Source: Niveibacterium terrae (GTDB lineage: Bacteria; Pseudomonadota; Gammaproteobacteria; Burkholderiales; Rhodocyclaceae). From it: DNA of 64,000 nt. The translations under genes and the position numbers were made by a program. The stretch is from contig NZ_CP172404.1 in assembly GCF_048213115.1 (NCBI RefSeq), positions 1,860,001 through 1,924,000 on the forward strand, given 5' to 3'. The notes under the pieces were generated by a model. That model made no database searches. It was not told where the DNA came from and saw nothing but the letters and a program-made list of their open reading frames with translations. Shown one piece after another: positions 49,639 through 59,222 of this stretch. Numbering within the stretch: the first letter of the stretch is position 1; every line of letters begins with the position of its first letter.

Positions 49639-50814
49639 TTGTTCTCCGATCTGAGTCTCGTGCTGTTTGTGACCAGCGCGATCGCACTGACGCTGGGCTT
49701 GGGCATGCTCTTCGTGCGTCGAAGCTTCTCCCAGGCCTTCGCGGATATCGCGCCGCTCGCCTGGGCGAGCCTGTGCTTTGGTTTTTGCTGCGCCGCTTTC
49801 GCGGCGAACCAGAAGTCCGATTCCGCTGTGACGCTCTGGCTTCTGCTGGGCGTCTTCTTCGCCCATGCCTGCGCGGCCTTCTTTCACCTGACGCTGTGCA
49901 TGCTGTTCGAGCGTCGCTTTCACGTCGGAAGGTTGGTGCTCGCTGCGGCCCTTGCCTGGCTGGCGGGGCTTGGCTTCGTCTTTTGGCTGCCCAATGCCTT
50001 CTGGTGTTTCATCAGCTTTGGTTCAGGGCTGCTGCTGATGCAGGCCTTGAGCCTGGTCGAGATCTTCCGTCACTGGCGGGCGAGGCGGAACCTCGGTTCC
50101 CGGCTGATGCTGATCCTGACGGCAATCCTGGCACTGGCGATCGCGCTCCGCCTTGGGCTGGGTGCCTGGAACTGGCGGGGAGTCGATGAGACGGTCTGGC
50201 GCTTCTCGGTCGAGGCCATCCTCTTTGCCGTCGTCGCCTCCGCCTTCATCTCGCTGCTGCTGATCTGCACGGTGTTGATCAGCCAGCGCGCGCTGGTTCA
50301 GCTGCGTGCAACCAGCGCTCGCGAGGACATCCTGACCCGACTCGCGAATCGCAGTGCGATCGTGGACATCCTCGATGACGAGCTCGATCGTTGCGGTCTC
50401 AGCGACAGTCCGTTGAGCCTGCTGCTGATCGAGATCGACAACTACCGCCAGTTCTGCGACTGGTATGGCTCGGCGCTCGGCGACCGGGTTCTCGTCCATG
50501 TCGCCCAGTCCCTGCAGGGAAGGTTGAGGCCGGGAGACCGGATCGGGCGCTGGGGAGAGGCGAGTTTTCTGATCGTGCTGCCCGGCTCGGGAGCGAAATA
50601 TGCGCTGCACTGCGCGCGCAGCCTCGTGCACAACCTGCGCTACTACGGTTTCCAGGTCGGATCGCTGGCGCTGGACCTGTCGGTCTGCTCGGGGCTCGCA
50701 ACGTCGCGCTGCAGCGAGACCCGGCGCGAGGCCTTGATCTCGGAGGCGGAAAAGTCGCTGCAGCTCGCCTGCGGCCGGATCGATGGACTCGGTCCGCTGA
50801 TCGAACTCGACTGA
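49639..50814 (+). CDS. Membrane protein with degenerate GGDEF domain and intact I-site
   Basis: The 391-residue protein has six or seven N-terminal transmembrane helices (about 5-210), then a GGDEF-fold domain. The active-site GGDEF is replaced by GEASF (306-310), so the catalytic acidic residue is missing and cyclase activity is unlikely. The inhibitory-site motif RPGD (297-300) is kept exactly five residues before it. That combination is known for c-di-GMP receptor proteins such as PelD-like effectors. The start is a TTG, because an in-frame stop (TAA, 49633) lies just upstream and no ATG is near; GGGAAGGG is the ribosome binding site. Confidence 0.82.
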   Translation: MFSDLSLVLFVTSAIALTLGLGMLFVRRSFSQAFADIAPLAWASLCFGFCCAAFAANQKSDSAVTLWLLLGVFFAHACAAFFHLTLCMLFERRFHVGRLVLAAALAWLAGLGFVFWLPNAFWCFISFGSGLLLMQALSLVEIFRHWRARRNLGSRLMLILTAILALAIALRLGLGAWNWRGVDETVWRFSVEAILFAVVASAFISLLLICTVLISQRALVQLRATSAREDILTRLANRSAIVDILDDELDRCGLSDSPLSLLLIEIDNYRQFCDWYGSALGDRVLVHVAQSLQGRLRPGDRIGRWGEASFLIVLPGSGAKYALHCARSLVHNLRYYGFQVGSLALDLSVCSGLATSRCSETRREALISEAEKSLQLACGRIDGLGPLIELD

Positions 50815-50826
50815 GCGGCCGTCTTT

Positions 50827-51105
50827 TCAGGGGGTGTCGAGGATCTCGAAGGGAATGGTCCAGCCGTCGGGGGAGTCGTAGAGCGGCAGACCGCCCAGGC
50901 GTCGGGAGCATTCGTCGACGAGCACTCCAGCCTGGCAGATCATCGTTCTGAGGTTCAGCGCGACGGCTTCCCTGTTCTGGATTTCGCTGTGGGTCAGGGC
51001 GCTTGCGATCTTCTTCGCGCCGAGCAGCAGCCGGGCGGTGTCGGCAACCATGTCGGCGATTTCCTGCTCTGTGGCCGCTGCAAGCGAGGGGGTGGGAGTG
51101 TTCAT
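50827..51105 (-). CDS. Hypothetical protein
   Basis: The start at 51105 gives a 92-residue soluble protein with two Cys in a segment CQAGVLVDECSRRLGG and a conserved-looking C-terminus (LPLYDSPDGWTIPFEILD). No domain is recognised. The upstream extension to 51267 is Arg/Pro-rich and overlaps the end of cphA and its terminator, so it was rejected. Confidence 0.6.
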   Translation of the reverse strand: MNTPTPSLAAATEQEIADMVADTARLLLGAKKIASALTHSEIQNREAVALNLRTMICQAGVLVDECSRRLGGLPLYDSPDGWTIPFEILDTP

Positions 51106-51162
51106 CGTGGCTCTCCGGGGGGACGGGCAGTATCGCGCGAAATCCGTGGCCTGTGTTGCCGT

Positions 51163-51193
51163 AAAACCGGCCGGAAGGACTCCGGCCGGTTTT
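51163..51193. terminator. Bidirectional terminator after cphA
   Basis: AAAACCGGCCGGA, loop AGGAC, TCCGGCCGGTTTT, a perfect 13-bp stem starting 5 bp beyond the cphA stop codon. Confidence 0.92.
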
Positions 51194-51197
51194 GCGT

Positions 51198-53768
51198 TCA
51201 GACTTCGGCGACCCGCTTCGCGATATGGGCCAGCGCTTCCTCGACCTGATCGATCAGGATCAGGCACAGATCGCCGGGCTGGAGGCGGCCGAGCGCGGAG
51301 TCGATTGCGACGAATTCGCCGCGGATCTCGTCGACGGCCTTGACCCGGTTCGCGCCAGCGAGACCTTCGCGCAGCAGGCCTAGCACTTCACCGTCAGCGC
51401 GGCCGCGTTGACAGGCGTCCTGATAGAGGATCACGTCGTCGAAAGCTTCGCCGAGGATGCGGGTCTGGCTGCGGATGTCCTCGTCACGTCGGTCTCCTGC
51501 GCCGCTGATCACGACGCTGCGGCGTTTGGCCGGCAGATTCTCGATCGCCTTGACCAGCGCGATGATCGCATCCGGATTGTGGCCGTAGTCGGCGATCACG
51601 GTCGCGCCGCGATAGTCGAAGAAGTTGAAACGTCCGGGCGCCGTTGCCGCGTCATTGACGAAGCTCGCCAACCCTTGGCGAATCGTATCCCAGGGGATGC
51701 CCAGAGCCCAGGTCGCGGCGATCGCGGCCATCGCGTTCTCGACCTGGAAGCGGATCTTGCCGTCGCGGGTGATCGGAATCCCGGAGAACGGAATCACGAT
51801 GCGCTGCGCGCCTTGCGCTGCGACGATCGCATCCTTCTCGACATAGACGACGCGCAGGCCCTGGGCGCGGCGCGTGGACAGGATCGGGTGCTTCGCATCG
51901 AAGGCGAAGAAAGTCACCGAGCCGGGGCAGACGCTGGCCATCGACGCGACATTGGGGTCCTCGGCGTTGAGCACAGCCGTGCCATCGGGGGCGACATTCT
52001 CGACGATGACCCGCTTGACGACCGCGAGGTCCTCGACCGTCGTGATGTAGTTCAGGCCCAGGTGATCGCCCATACCGATGTTCGTGACGACCGCGACATC
52101 GCAGCGGTCGAAGGCCAGGCCTTCGCGCAGGATGCCGCCGCGCGCGGTTTCGAAGACCGCCGCATCGACGTCCGGGTGCATCAGGATGTTGCGGGCGCTG
52201 CGCGGACCGCTGCAGTCGCCGGTGTCGATGCAGCGTCCCTCGACATAGACGCCATCGGAGTTGGTCATGCCGACCCGCTTGCCGCTGGTGCCCAGGATGT
52301 GCGCGGTGAGCCTGACTGTCGTCGTCTTGCCGTTCGTGCCGGCGACCGCTACGACCGGAATCCGGCCGTCCGAGCCATCCGGGTAGACGAGGTTCACGAT
52401 CGCCTTGCCGACGTTGCGACCCTTGCCGAACGAGGGCGACAGGTGCATGCGCAGACCGGGCGCCGCATTGCATTCGACGATGCCGCCGCTCTGCTCTTCG
52501 AGCGGTTTGAGCACGCTGTCGCAGACGACATCGACGCCGCAGATGTCCAGACCCACCATCTGGGCCGCGGCGACCGCGCGGGCCGCCACTTCCGGGTGTA
52601 CGTCGTCGGTGACATCGGTCGCTGAGCCGCCGGTCGAGAGGTTCGCATTGTTCCTCAGGATCACCCGCTTGCCCTTGGGCGGAACCGAGTCGGCCGTCAG
52701 ATCCTGCAGCGCGAGGCGACCCAGAGCGATGTCGTCGAGGCGGATCTTCGTCAGCGAAGTCGCGTGGCCGGAGCTGCGGCGTGGATCGGTATTGACCTGA
52801 TCGACCAGCTGGCGAATCGTATGCACTCCGTCGCCGATCACGCTGGGCGGGTCGCGGCGCGCGGCGGCGACGACCTTGCTGCCGACCACGAGCAGGCGGT
52901 AATCGCTGCCGGGAAGATAGCTCTCGATCATCACGTCGTCGCGAAATTCGGCCGCCGTCGCATAGGCCGCGTTGAGCTGCTCGCGGGTCGTTACATTGAC
53001 CGTGACGCCCTTGCCCTGGTTGCCGTCGCGCGGCTTGACGACGACCGGGCCGGCGATCTCCTGCATCGCGACCCAGGCATCGTCGATGTCTTCGACCGAG
53101 CGGCCGCGCGGCACCGGAACTCCGGCCGCGTCGAGCAGCTTCTTGGTCAGTTCCTTGTCCTGGGCGATCGCTTCCGAGATCGCGCTGGACAGATCGGTCT
53201 CGGCGGCCTGGATCCGGCGCTGCTGGCTGCCCCAGCCGAACTGGACGAGGCTGCCGTCGGTCAGGCGGCGGTAGGGGATGTTGCGAACGATCGCTGCTTC
53301 GACGATCGATCCGGTGCTGGGCCCGAGGCGCACGTCTTCATCGAGATCGCGCAGCTGGGCGAGCGCGTCGGCGAGTTCGAAAGCGGTGTCGGCGATCGCC
53401 GACTGGCACAGCGCGAGCGCGAGCTCAAACGCGAGACGGCCGACGGCCTCTTCGCTGTATTCGACGGTGACCTGGTAGATGCCCGGTTCGACGGTCGCGG
53501 TCGTGCGGCTGAAGGTGACCGGGCAACCCGCCTGGGCCTGCAGGCCCAGTGCCGTGAACTCGAGCGCGTGCGCGAGCGAGATGTTCTCGCTGTGCCCGGT
53601 CGGGTGCAGCAGGCCGAGTTCCGGAAAGCGCGCGCGCAGCCGGGTTTCGAAACCCGGGATCTGGTCTATCGAGCGCTCTTCGGGCGTGCAGCTGACGATC
53701 GCTTCGATCGAGGTGTGCCGACTCCACAGGTTGGGGCCGCGAAGCGCGCGGATACGAGATACTTCCAT
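51198..53768 (-). CDS. cphA: Cyanophycin synthetase
   Basis: The 856-residue enzyme makes multi-L-arginyl-poly-L-aspartate from Asp, Arg and ATP without a template. It has the N-terminal CphA domain (about 1-160, opening RIRALRGPNLWSRHTSIEA), an ATP-grasp domain (about 220-475, VVVKPRDGNQGKGVTVNV) and a Mur-ligase-like domain with an intact P-loop GTNGKTTT (Lys481). All catalytic modules are complete. It is followed by a strong terminator and preceded by cphA' 56 bp upstream on the same strand. Confidence 0.96.
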   Translation of the reverse strand: MEVSRIRALRGPNLWSRHTSIEAIVSCTPEERSIDQIPGFETRLRARFPELGLLHPTGHSENISLAHALEFTALGLQAQAGCPVTFSRTTATVEPGIYQVTVEYSEEAVGRLAFELALALCQSAIADTAFELADALAQLRDLDEDVRLGPSTGSIVEAAIVRNIPYRRLTDGSLVQFGWGSQQRRIQAAETDLSSAISEAIAQDKELTKKLLDAAGVPVPRGRSVEDIDDAWVAMQEIAGPVVVKPRDGNQGKGVTVNVTTREQLNAAYATAAEFRDDVMIESYLPGSDYRLLVVGSKVVAAARRDPPSVIGDGVHTIRQLVDQVNTDPRRSSGHATSLTKIRLDDIALGRLALQDLTADSVPPKGKRVILRNNANLSTGGSATDVTDDVHPEVAARAVAAAQMVGLDICGVDVVCDSVLKPLEEQSGGIVECNAAPGLRMHLSPSFGKGRNVGKAIVNLVYPDGSDGRIPVVAVAGTNGKTTTVRLTAHILGTSGKRVGMTNSDGVYVEGRCIDTGDCSGPRSARNILMHPDVDAAVFETARGGILREGLAFDRCDVAVVTNIGMGDHLGLNYITTVEDLAVVKRVIVENVAPDGTAVLNAEDPNVASMASVCPGSVTFFAFDAKHPILSTRRAQGLRVVYVEKDAIVAAQGAQRIVIPFSGIPITRDGKIRFQVENAMAAIAATWALGIPWDTIRQGLASFVNDAATAPGRFNFFDYRGATVIADYGHNPDAIIALVKAIENLPAKRRSVVISGAGDRRDEDIRSQTRILGEAFDDVILYQDACQRGRADGEVLGLLREGLAGANRVKAVDEIRGEFVAIDSALGRLQPGDLCLILIDQVEEALAHIAKRVAEV

Positions 53769-53824
53769 CTGGCTAAGTCCTGAAAGGCGCGGCCGGTGGC
53801 CGCGCTCGTGATATCGGAGAGCGA

Positions 53825-56008
53825 TCAGTGGGTGCCCGAAGTGCTCGACGCGGTTTCGAAAGTTTCGACTCCGGCGCGAACCAGATCCTCGGAGATTCCC
53901 AGAGCCCAGGCGGTCGCGATCGCCGCGAGCATTGCGGCGGGGGCAACCGGCGCCTGTCCGATCCGCACCTTCTCGACCGTTGCGAGATCGGTCAGCTCAA
54001 GCTCTTCTTCGCCGGTCGCCAGCACGATGTTCTCGCCGCGCAGGTAGACCGCGCGCCCTCCGCCTTGCAGATGGGGCTGGAGCGCAGGCGCTTGCGGATC
54101 GAGGCTGTAGAAGACGACTTCGCCATCGCACAGCGGCGCCATCGCGACGACCTGCTCGTCCTGGGCGTTGAGCACCGCGGCGCCATCGGGCAGCACGATA
54201 TCGATCTGGGTGCGCAGCACCTTGAACATCTGTTCGTCGTCGCGCACATAGTAGGCGGAGAGCTCGGGAGAGAGTTCCAGAGCGGTCACCACGCCGACCT
54301 GGCAGCGATCGTAGGCGAGCCCCTCGCTGAGGATGGACTCGGCGCTGTTTTCGAACACCGCCGCATCGACCTGGCGGTTCATCAGTACGCGCCGGGCGGC
54401 ATCGACATTGGCACGATCGGCTTTCTCGACCTGACGGCGGGCGAGGAAAAGCCCATCGCGGCAGGCCAGGCCGACAAAATTGCCGTTCAGGCGAAGCAGC
54501 CAGGCGACAAGGCGGGCGATCGCGGTCGTATGCTGCGAGCCGGTGATGCCAACGACCGGAATGCGGCCGTTCTCGTCAGCGGGGAACAGGTGATCGACGA
54601 TCGCCTGACCCACCGGCTGGCCCGGCCCGTCAAAGGGCTTGATGTGCATCAGCAGGCCGGGGCCGGCATTGACTTCGACGATCGCGCCCTTCGTCTCGGC
54701 GAGCGGGCGCGAGATGTCCTCGGTCACGAGGTCGACGCCGGCGATGTCGAGACCGACGACGCGGGCAGCCAGCGATACGGCTGCAGCGACATCGGGATGG
54801 ACCTTGTCGGTGACGTCGACGGCGACGTTGCCGTTGCGCTGGATCAGCACGTCAAGGCCGGCCTCCGGAATCGATTCGGGCGTCAGGCCGCGGCGGGCCA
54901 GATCCAGCACGATGGCCGGATCTTCGTCGACGAGGATGCGGTTGAGCGGGAAATCCTCGGTCAGACCGCGGCGCGGGTCGGTGTTCAGCTGAAGGTCGAT
55001 CAGCGTGCGAATCGTGTTCTTGCCGTCGCCGACGATCGAGGCCGCTTCGCCTCCGGCCGCAGCGATCATCTTGCCGCCGACCACGAGGAGCCGGTGCTCG
55101 TCGCCGTGGATGCAGCGTTCGACGATCACGTCGCTGCCTTCCGGTTCGGCCAGCGCATAGGCGGCTTCGACGTCTTCACGGGTATTGAGGTCCAGCGAGA
55201 CGCCGCGGCCGTGGTTGCCGTCGACCGGCTTGATCACGACAGGCAGCCCGATGTCCTCGGCCGCTTCCCAGGCCTCGGCGGCGCTGTGCACGATCTCGCC
55301 TTCGGGAACCGGAACGCCGCAGGACTGCAACAGCCTCTTGGTCAGATCCTTGTCGCGCGAGATGCCTTCGGCGATCGCACTGGTCTGGTCGGTCTCGGCG
55401 GTCCAGATCCGTCTCTGGCGCGCACCGTAACCGAGTTGAACCAGATTGCCTTCGTTGAGTCTGATTGCGGGGATTTTGCGCGCAGAGGCGGCATCGACGA
55501 TGCTGGCCGTGCTCGGACCGAGGTAGCGGTCATCGACGAGCTCGCGCAGCTTGGCGAGCGTTGCTGCGACATCGAAGGGACGGTCCTCGACCGCGGCGAG
55601 CACCAGCTCGCGGGCGGCCGCGAGGGCCGCGCGGCCGACGTGCTCGTCGCGGGCCCGGAACACGACCTTGTAGATACCTTTCTCGGGTGTGCTGCGGGTC
55701 TGGCCGAAACCGGTCGGCAGTCCGGCCTGGTTCTGCAGCTCGATAGCGACGTGTTCGAGAACGTGACCGATCCAGGTCCCGTCCCTGAGGCGTTCGATGA
55801 AGCCTCCGCGCTCGCCGATTCCGCAGCGATGTTCGATCAGGCCAGGAAGCCAGGCTGTCAATCTATCCGTGAAGCCGGGCAGAGTGTTCGACGGCGCTTC
55901 CTCGAAAGCGCCGATATCCACCCAGGCTTCGATGATCGGGCGATAGGTCCAGATATTCGGTCCGCGCAGGTGCGTGACCCTTAGAAACGTTATTTCTTTC
56001 TTTGTCAT
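53825..56008 (-). CDS. Cyanophycin synthetase-like protein CphA'
   Basis: The 727-residue paralogue of CphA has the same opening (HLRGPNIWTYRPIIEAW) and a good ATP-grasp domain (VVIKPVDGNHGRGVSLDLNT). Its Mur-ligase domain is shortened, and the P-loop reads GITGSQHTT, lacking the Lys needed for ATP binding. Activity, if any, should therefore be limited to the ATP-grasp half. Ralstonia eutropha has a comparable cphA' that alone does not make cyanophycin (recollection). It starts the cphA'-cphA operon and is divergent from the ABC transporter gene. Confidence 0.9.
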   Translation of the reverse strand: MTKKEITFLRVTHLRGPNIWTYRPIIEAWVDIGAFEEAPSNTLPGFTDRLTAWLPGLIEHRCGIGERGGFIERLRDGTWIGHVLEHVAIELQNQAGLPTGFGQTRSTPEKGIYKVVFRARDEHVGRAALAAARELVLAAVEDRPFDVAATLAKLRELVDDRYLGPSTASIVDAASARKIPAIRLNEGNLVQLGYGARQRRIWTAETDQTSAIAEGISRDKDLTKRLLQSCGVPVPEGEIVHSAAEAWEAAEDIGLPVVIKPVDGNHGRGVSLDLNTREDVEAAYALAEPEGSDVIVERCIHGDEHRLLVVGGKMIAAAGGEAASIVGDGKNTIRTLIDLQLNTDPRRGLTEDFPLNRILVDEDPAIVLDLARRGLTPESIPEAGLDVLIQRNGNVAVDVTDKVHPDVAAAVSLAARVVGLDIAGVDLVTEDISRPLAETKGAIVEVNAGPGLLMHIKPFDGPGQPVGQAIVDHLFPADENGRIPVVGITGSQHTTAIARLVAWLLRLNGNFVGLACRDGLFLARRQVEKADRANVDAARRVLMNRQVDAAVFENSAESILSEGLAYDRCQVGVVTALELSPELSAYYVRDDEQMFKVLRTQIDIVLPDGAAVLNAQDEQVVAMAPLCDGEVVFYSLDPQAPALQPHLQGGGRAVYLRGENIVLATGEEELELTDLATVEKVRIGQAPVAPAAMLAAIATAWALGISEDLVRAGVETFETASSTSGTH

Positions 56009-56382
56009 CTTCAGTTTTGACCTGCTGGCCTTGGCGACACGGTTGGCCAGAGTTTCTTCCGATCAACGCGCCTGGCATCGTTCGGTTGACCCATGGGCAC
56101 ACCGGGCATTGTACGAGAGGATGACGGAAGTCGGTTCGCGGAGCGGAAAAGAACGCTTCGTGCCGGCAATGAGACAGGCTCTCGCTGGGCAGAATTTCTG
56201 ATCAGGGGGCTGGAGTATACTTGGCTCTGGCGATACCGGGCTATTTGGCGCGGTATCGATGTCAAACTCTGGCCATGGCATGCTGGACCGTGTGCACCGC
56301 TTTGCCTGAGCGGTGCCGGGCGGATGCCGATTCCCGGGATGTACCGGGGCGGGGTTTTCCCCGTGCCTCGAAACCTCATGTG
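56009..56382. promoter_or_regulatory. Divergent cyanophycin control region with an inverted repeat
   Basis: The region between cphA' and the ABC transporter contains a -10-like TATACT (56214-56219, plus strand) and a perfect inverted repeat CGATACCG (56231-56238) / CGGTATCG (56251-56258) just downstream of the expected start site. It could be an operator or a leader hairpin. No gene is seen in it. Confidence 0.45.
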
Positions 56383-58656
56383 ATGACCTCAGATAAACTT
56401 TCCGTTGCGGATTCCGGCGCGGGCCGCAGTCCTTCCCGCTTGCCTCCCCACTGGCTGCACCGACTCGGCGACAGACTCGAAGCGGATGAGCGGATCGTCG
56501 CCTGGCTGCAGATCGATCTCGATCCCGCGCTGCGCTTCTCCGAAGGCCTGCTCGTGCAGACCGACCGTCGCCTGCTCGCCTGGCAGGCCGGGGAGAGCCA
56601 GTGGCAGGTTTGGCCCTTGGGCGAGGGGCTGGAGCTTCTGCATACGGATTACGCCGGTGTGGGCAGCCTTGAGCTGCGCGAAGGAGGCCGCCGTCTCGGG
56701 CTTTGGCGCTACACGCTCGCGCACAACATCCTCGCGCTGCGGTTGATCGAGGCCTTCGAAGAGGCACAGGCGAACCTCTGCTCGGGCGCAGCGCAGCGCC
56801 CGCCTTCGGTCGCGGCCTGCCCGAACTGCAAGACCCCTCTCGAACCCGGCCAGGAGGAGTGCCCGATCTGCACTCGCGAGCTGCTGACTCCGCCTTCGAC
56901 CTGGACCCTGTTCCGGCTCTGGCGCTTCGCAAGGCCCTACCAGGGTCAGCTCTTGTCCGGTTTCCTGCTGATGCTCGGCGCGACCGCGGCGACCCTGGTT
57001 TCGCCCTATCTGTACATGCCGCTGATGGACGATGTGCTGATTCCGTTCCAGAACGGCCACCGCATCGATCCTTCGGTCGTTGCGCTCTATCTGGGCGGGC
57101 TGTGCGCCGCCTCCGTCGTCTCCTGGGCCTTGGGCTGGGGCAAGACCTACATCCTCGCGCTCGCCTCCGAGCGGATCAGTGCCGACCTGCGCACGAGCAC
57201 CTATGAGCACCTGATGCAGCTCTCGCTCGAATATTTCGGCGGCAAGCGCACCGGCGATCTGATCTCGCGGATCGGTTCGGAGTCGGACCGGATCAGCGTC
57301 TTCCTGTCTCTGCACCTGCTCGACTTCCTGTCCGACGTGCTGATGCTGGCGATGACCTCGGTCATCCTGTTCCGGATCAATCCCTGGCTTGCGCTGATCA
57401 CGCTGCTGCCTCTGCCCTTCATCGCGTGGATGATCCACATGGTGCGCGACAAGCTGCGCACCGGCTTCGAGAAGATAGACCGGGTCTGGGGCGAAGTGAC
57501 GAATATCCTCGCCGACACGATTCCCGGGGTGCGCGTCGTCAAGGCTTTCGCCCAGGAAAAGCGCGAAGCGAAGCGTTTTCGCGAAGCAAACCGGCACAAC
57601 CTGCTGATCAACGACCGGCTCAACCGGACCTGGTCGCTCTTCACGCCGACGGTCTCCTTCCTGACCGAAGTGGGCCTGCTGATCGTCTGGGCTTTCGGCA
57701 TCTGGCAGGTCTCCCATCACGACATCACGGTCGGTACGCTGACCGCCTTCCTCGCCTATATCGGCCGCTTCTACAGCCGGCTCGATTCGATGAGCCGTAT
57801 CGTCTCGGTGACCCAGAAGGCGGCGGCGGGCGCGAAGCGGATCTTCGACGTGCTCGATCACGTCTCGAACGTTCCCGAGCCGACCCAGCCCGTGCACCTG
57901 GAGCGGGTCAAGGGCGAGATCGACATCCGCGACATCGGTTTTCGCTATGGCAACCGCGCGGTGATCCGCGGCCTGTCGCTGAACATCCAGCCCGGCGAGA
58001 TGATCGGTCTGGTCGGCCACAGCGGTTCGGGCAAGAGCACGCTGGTGAACCTGATCTGCCGCTTCTACGACGTGACCGAAGGGGCGATCCGGATCGACGG
58101 GGTCGATACCCGCTCGCTGACGCTGGCCGAGTATCGTCGCAACATCGGCCTGGTCCTGCAGGAGCCTTTCCTGTTCTTCGGGACGATCGCCGACAACATC
58201 GCCTACGGCAAGCCCGATGCGACGCGCAGCGAGATCATCGCGGCGGCGCGCGCCGCCCATGCCCACGAGTTCATTCTGCGCCTGCCCCAGGGCTACGATT
58301 CGCTGGTTGGCGAGCGCGGCCAGGGCCTCTCCGGCGGCGAGCGCCAGCGCATCTCGATCGCCCGGGCGCTGCTGATCAACCCGCGGATGCTGATCCTCGA
58401 CGAAGCGACTTCATCGGTCGATACCGAGACCGAAAAGGAGATCCAGCGCGCGCTGGACAACCTGGTCAAGGGGCGGACGACGATCGCGATTGCGCACCGG
58501 CTGTCCACGCTGCGCAAGGCCGACCGGCTGGTCGTCATGGATCGCGGCCAGATCGTCGAAGTCGGCAGTCACGACGAACTGATGGCGCGCGAAGGCGCGT
58601 ATTACCGTCTCTACCAGGCGCAGGCTCGCAATGCCGAAGCGCTGCTCGAACAGTGA
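56383..58656 (+). CDS. Cyanophycin metabolism-associated ABC transporter (fused exporter)
   Basis: The start at 56383 gives 757 residues. An N-terminal soluble domain (about 1-140) is followed by a zinc-ribbon (C146-x2-C149-x10-C160-x2-C163, CPNC and CPIC). A six-helix ABC exporter domain (about 175-490) and an ATPase domain complete it: Walker A GHSGSGKST, signature LSGGERQRI, Walker B MLILDEATSSVD and switch His in IAHRLS. The gene type is regularly found beside cphA in betaproteobacteria together with the DUF1854 gene, hence the family name; the transported molecule is unknown. The DUF1854 gene follows 7 bp later. A frame open to 56221 is not used, since its start is within the promoter region. 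Confidence 0.9.
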   Translation: MTSDKLSVADSGAGRSPSRLPPHWLHRLGDRLEADERIVAWLQIDLDPALRFSEGLLVQTDRRLLAWQAGESQWQVWPLGEGLELLHTDYAGVGSLELREGGRRLGLWRYTLAHNILALRLIEAFEEAQANLCSGAAQRPPSVAACPNCKTPLEPGQEECPICTRELLTPPSTWTLFRLWRFARPYQGQLLSGFLLMLGATAATLVSPYLYMPLMDDVLIPFQNGHRIDPSVVALYLGGLCAASVVSWALGWGKTYILALASERISADLRTSTYEHLMQLSLEYFGGKRTGDLISRIGSESDRISVFLSLHLLDFLSDVLMLAMTSVILFRINPWLALITLLPLPFIAWMIHMVRDKLRTGFEKIDRVWGEVTNILADTIPGVRVVKAFAQEKREAKRFREANRHNLLINDRLNRTWSLFTPTVSFLTEVGLLIVWAFGIWQVSHHDITVGTLTAFLAYIGRFYSRLDSMSRIVSVTQKAAAGAKRIFDVLDHVSNVPEPTQPVHLERVKGEIDIRDIGFRYGNRAVIRGLSLNIQPGEMIGLVGHSGSGKSTLVNLICRFYDVTEGAIRIDGVDTRSLTLAEYRRNIGLVLQEPFLFFGTIADNIAYGKPDATRSEIIAAARAAHAHEFILRLPQGYDSLVGERGQGLSGGERQRISIARALLINPRMLILDEATSSVDTETEKEIQRALDNLVKGRTTIAIAHRLSTLRKADRLVVMDRGQIVEVGSHDELMAREGAYYRLYQAQARNAEALLEQ

Positions 58657-58663
58657 GGGCGCG

Positions 58664-59128
58664 ATGAGCGACTGGAAACTCGAACGCAATGCCTTGGGCC
58701 GCCTGGTCATGATCGACGCGCAGGGGGAGCGCCACGAGAACGTGGTTCCGGCGCGCGCCTTCCCGATCGCGGCGCCCGAAGAGAATGTCTCGCTGCTGAG
58801 CCAGGACGGTCACGAGCTTGTCTGGATCGAGCGGCTCGCCGATCTTCCTGCTGAACTGCGCGGCGAGATCGAGACGGAGCTCGCCGCGCGCGAGTTCGTG
58901 CCCGAGATCCGCGCGCTGAAACGGGTGTCGACGTTTGCGACGCCCAGCACCTGGACCGTCGAGACCGACCGGGGCGAGACCAGCTTCATCCTGCGCGGGG
59001 AGGAGGACATCCGCCGCCTCGCCGAGAACATGCTGCTGATCGCCGACAGCCACGGCATCGAATTCCTGATCCGCGACCTGCCTTCGCTGGACCGCCACAG
59101 CCGCAAGCTGCTCGACCGCTTCCTGTAA
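58664..59128 (+). CDS. Cyanophycin metabolism-associated DUF1854 family protein
   Basis: The 154-residue soluble protein has the DUF1854 pattern: WKLERNALGRLVMIDAQGER, PVRAFP-like VPARAFPIAAPEENVSLLS, GHELVWIERLADLP and FVPEIRALKRVSTFATPSTW, with a C-terminal RDLPSLDRHSRKLLDRFL. It is always associated with the preceding ABC gene in cyanophycin loci and may bind it. No enzyme activity is known. Confidence 0.9.
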   Translation: MSDWKLERNALGRLVMIDAQGERHENVVPARAFPIAAPEENVSLLSQDGHELVWIERLADLPAELRGEIETELAAREFVPEIRALKRVSTFATPSTWTVETDRGETSFILRGEEDIRRLAENMLLIADSHGIEFLIRDLPSLDRHSRKLLDRFL

Positions 59129-59143
59129 GCTCGAAAAGGCTTA

Positions 59144-59210
59144 GCCGCGGATCTCGCGGAGCAGATTCAAGACTCTGAATTTATCCGCGTTTCTTCGCGT
59201 AATCCGCGGC
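59144..59210. repeat. GC-rich inverted repeat between convergent genes
   Basis: GCCGCGGAT (59144-59152) and ATCCGCGGC (59202-59210) are perfect 9-bp arms about 50 bp apart, with internal GCGGA and TCCGC matches. It lies between the DUF1854 gene and bpt and may act as a terminator. The sequence has the look of an intergenic repeat family. Confidence 0.4.
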
Positions 59211-59222
59211 GAGGCTTTGGCT

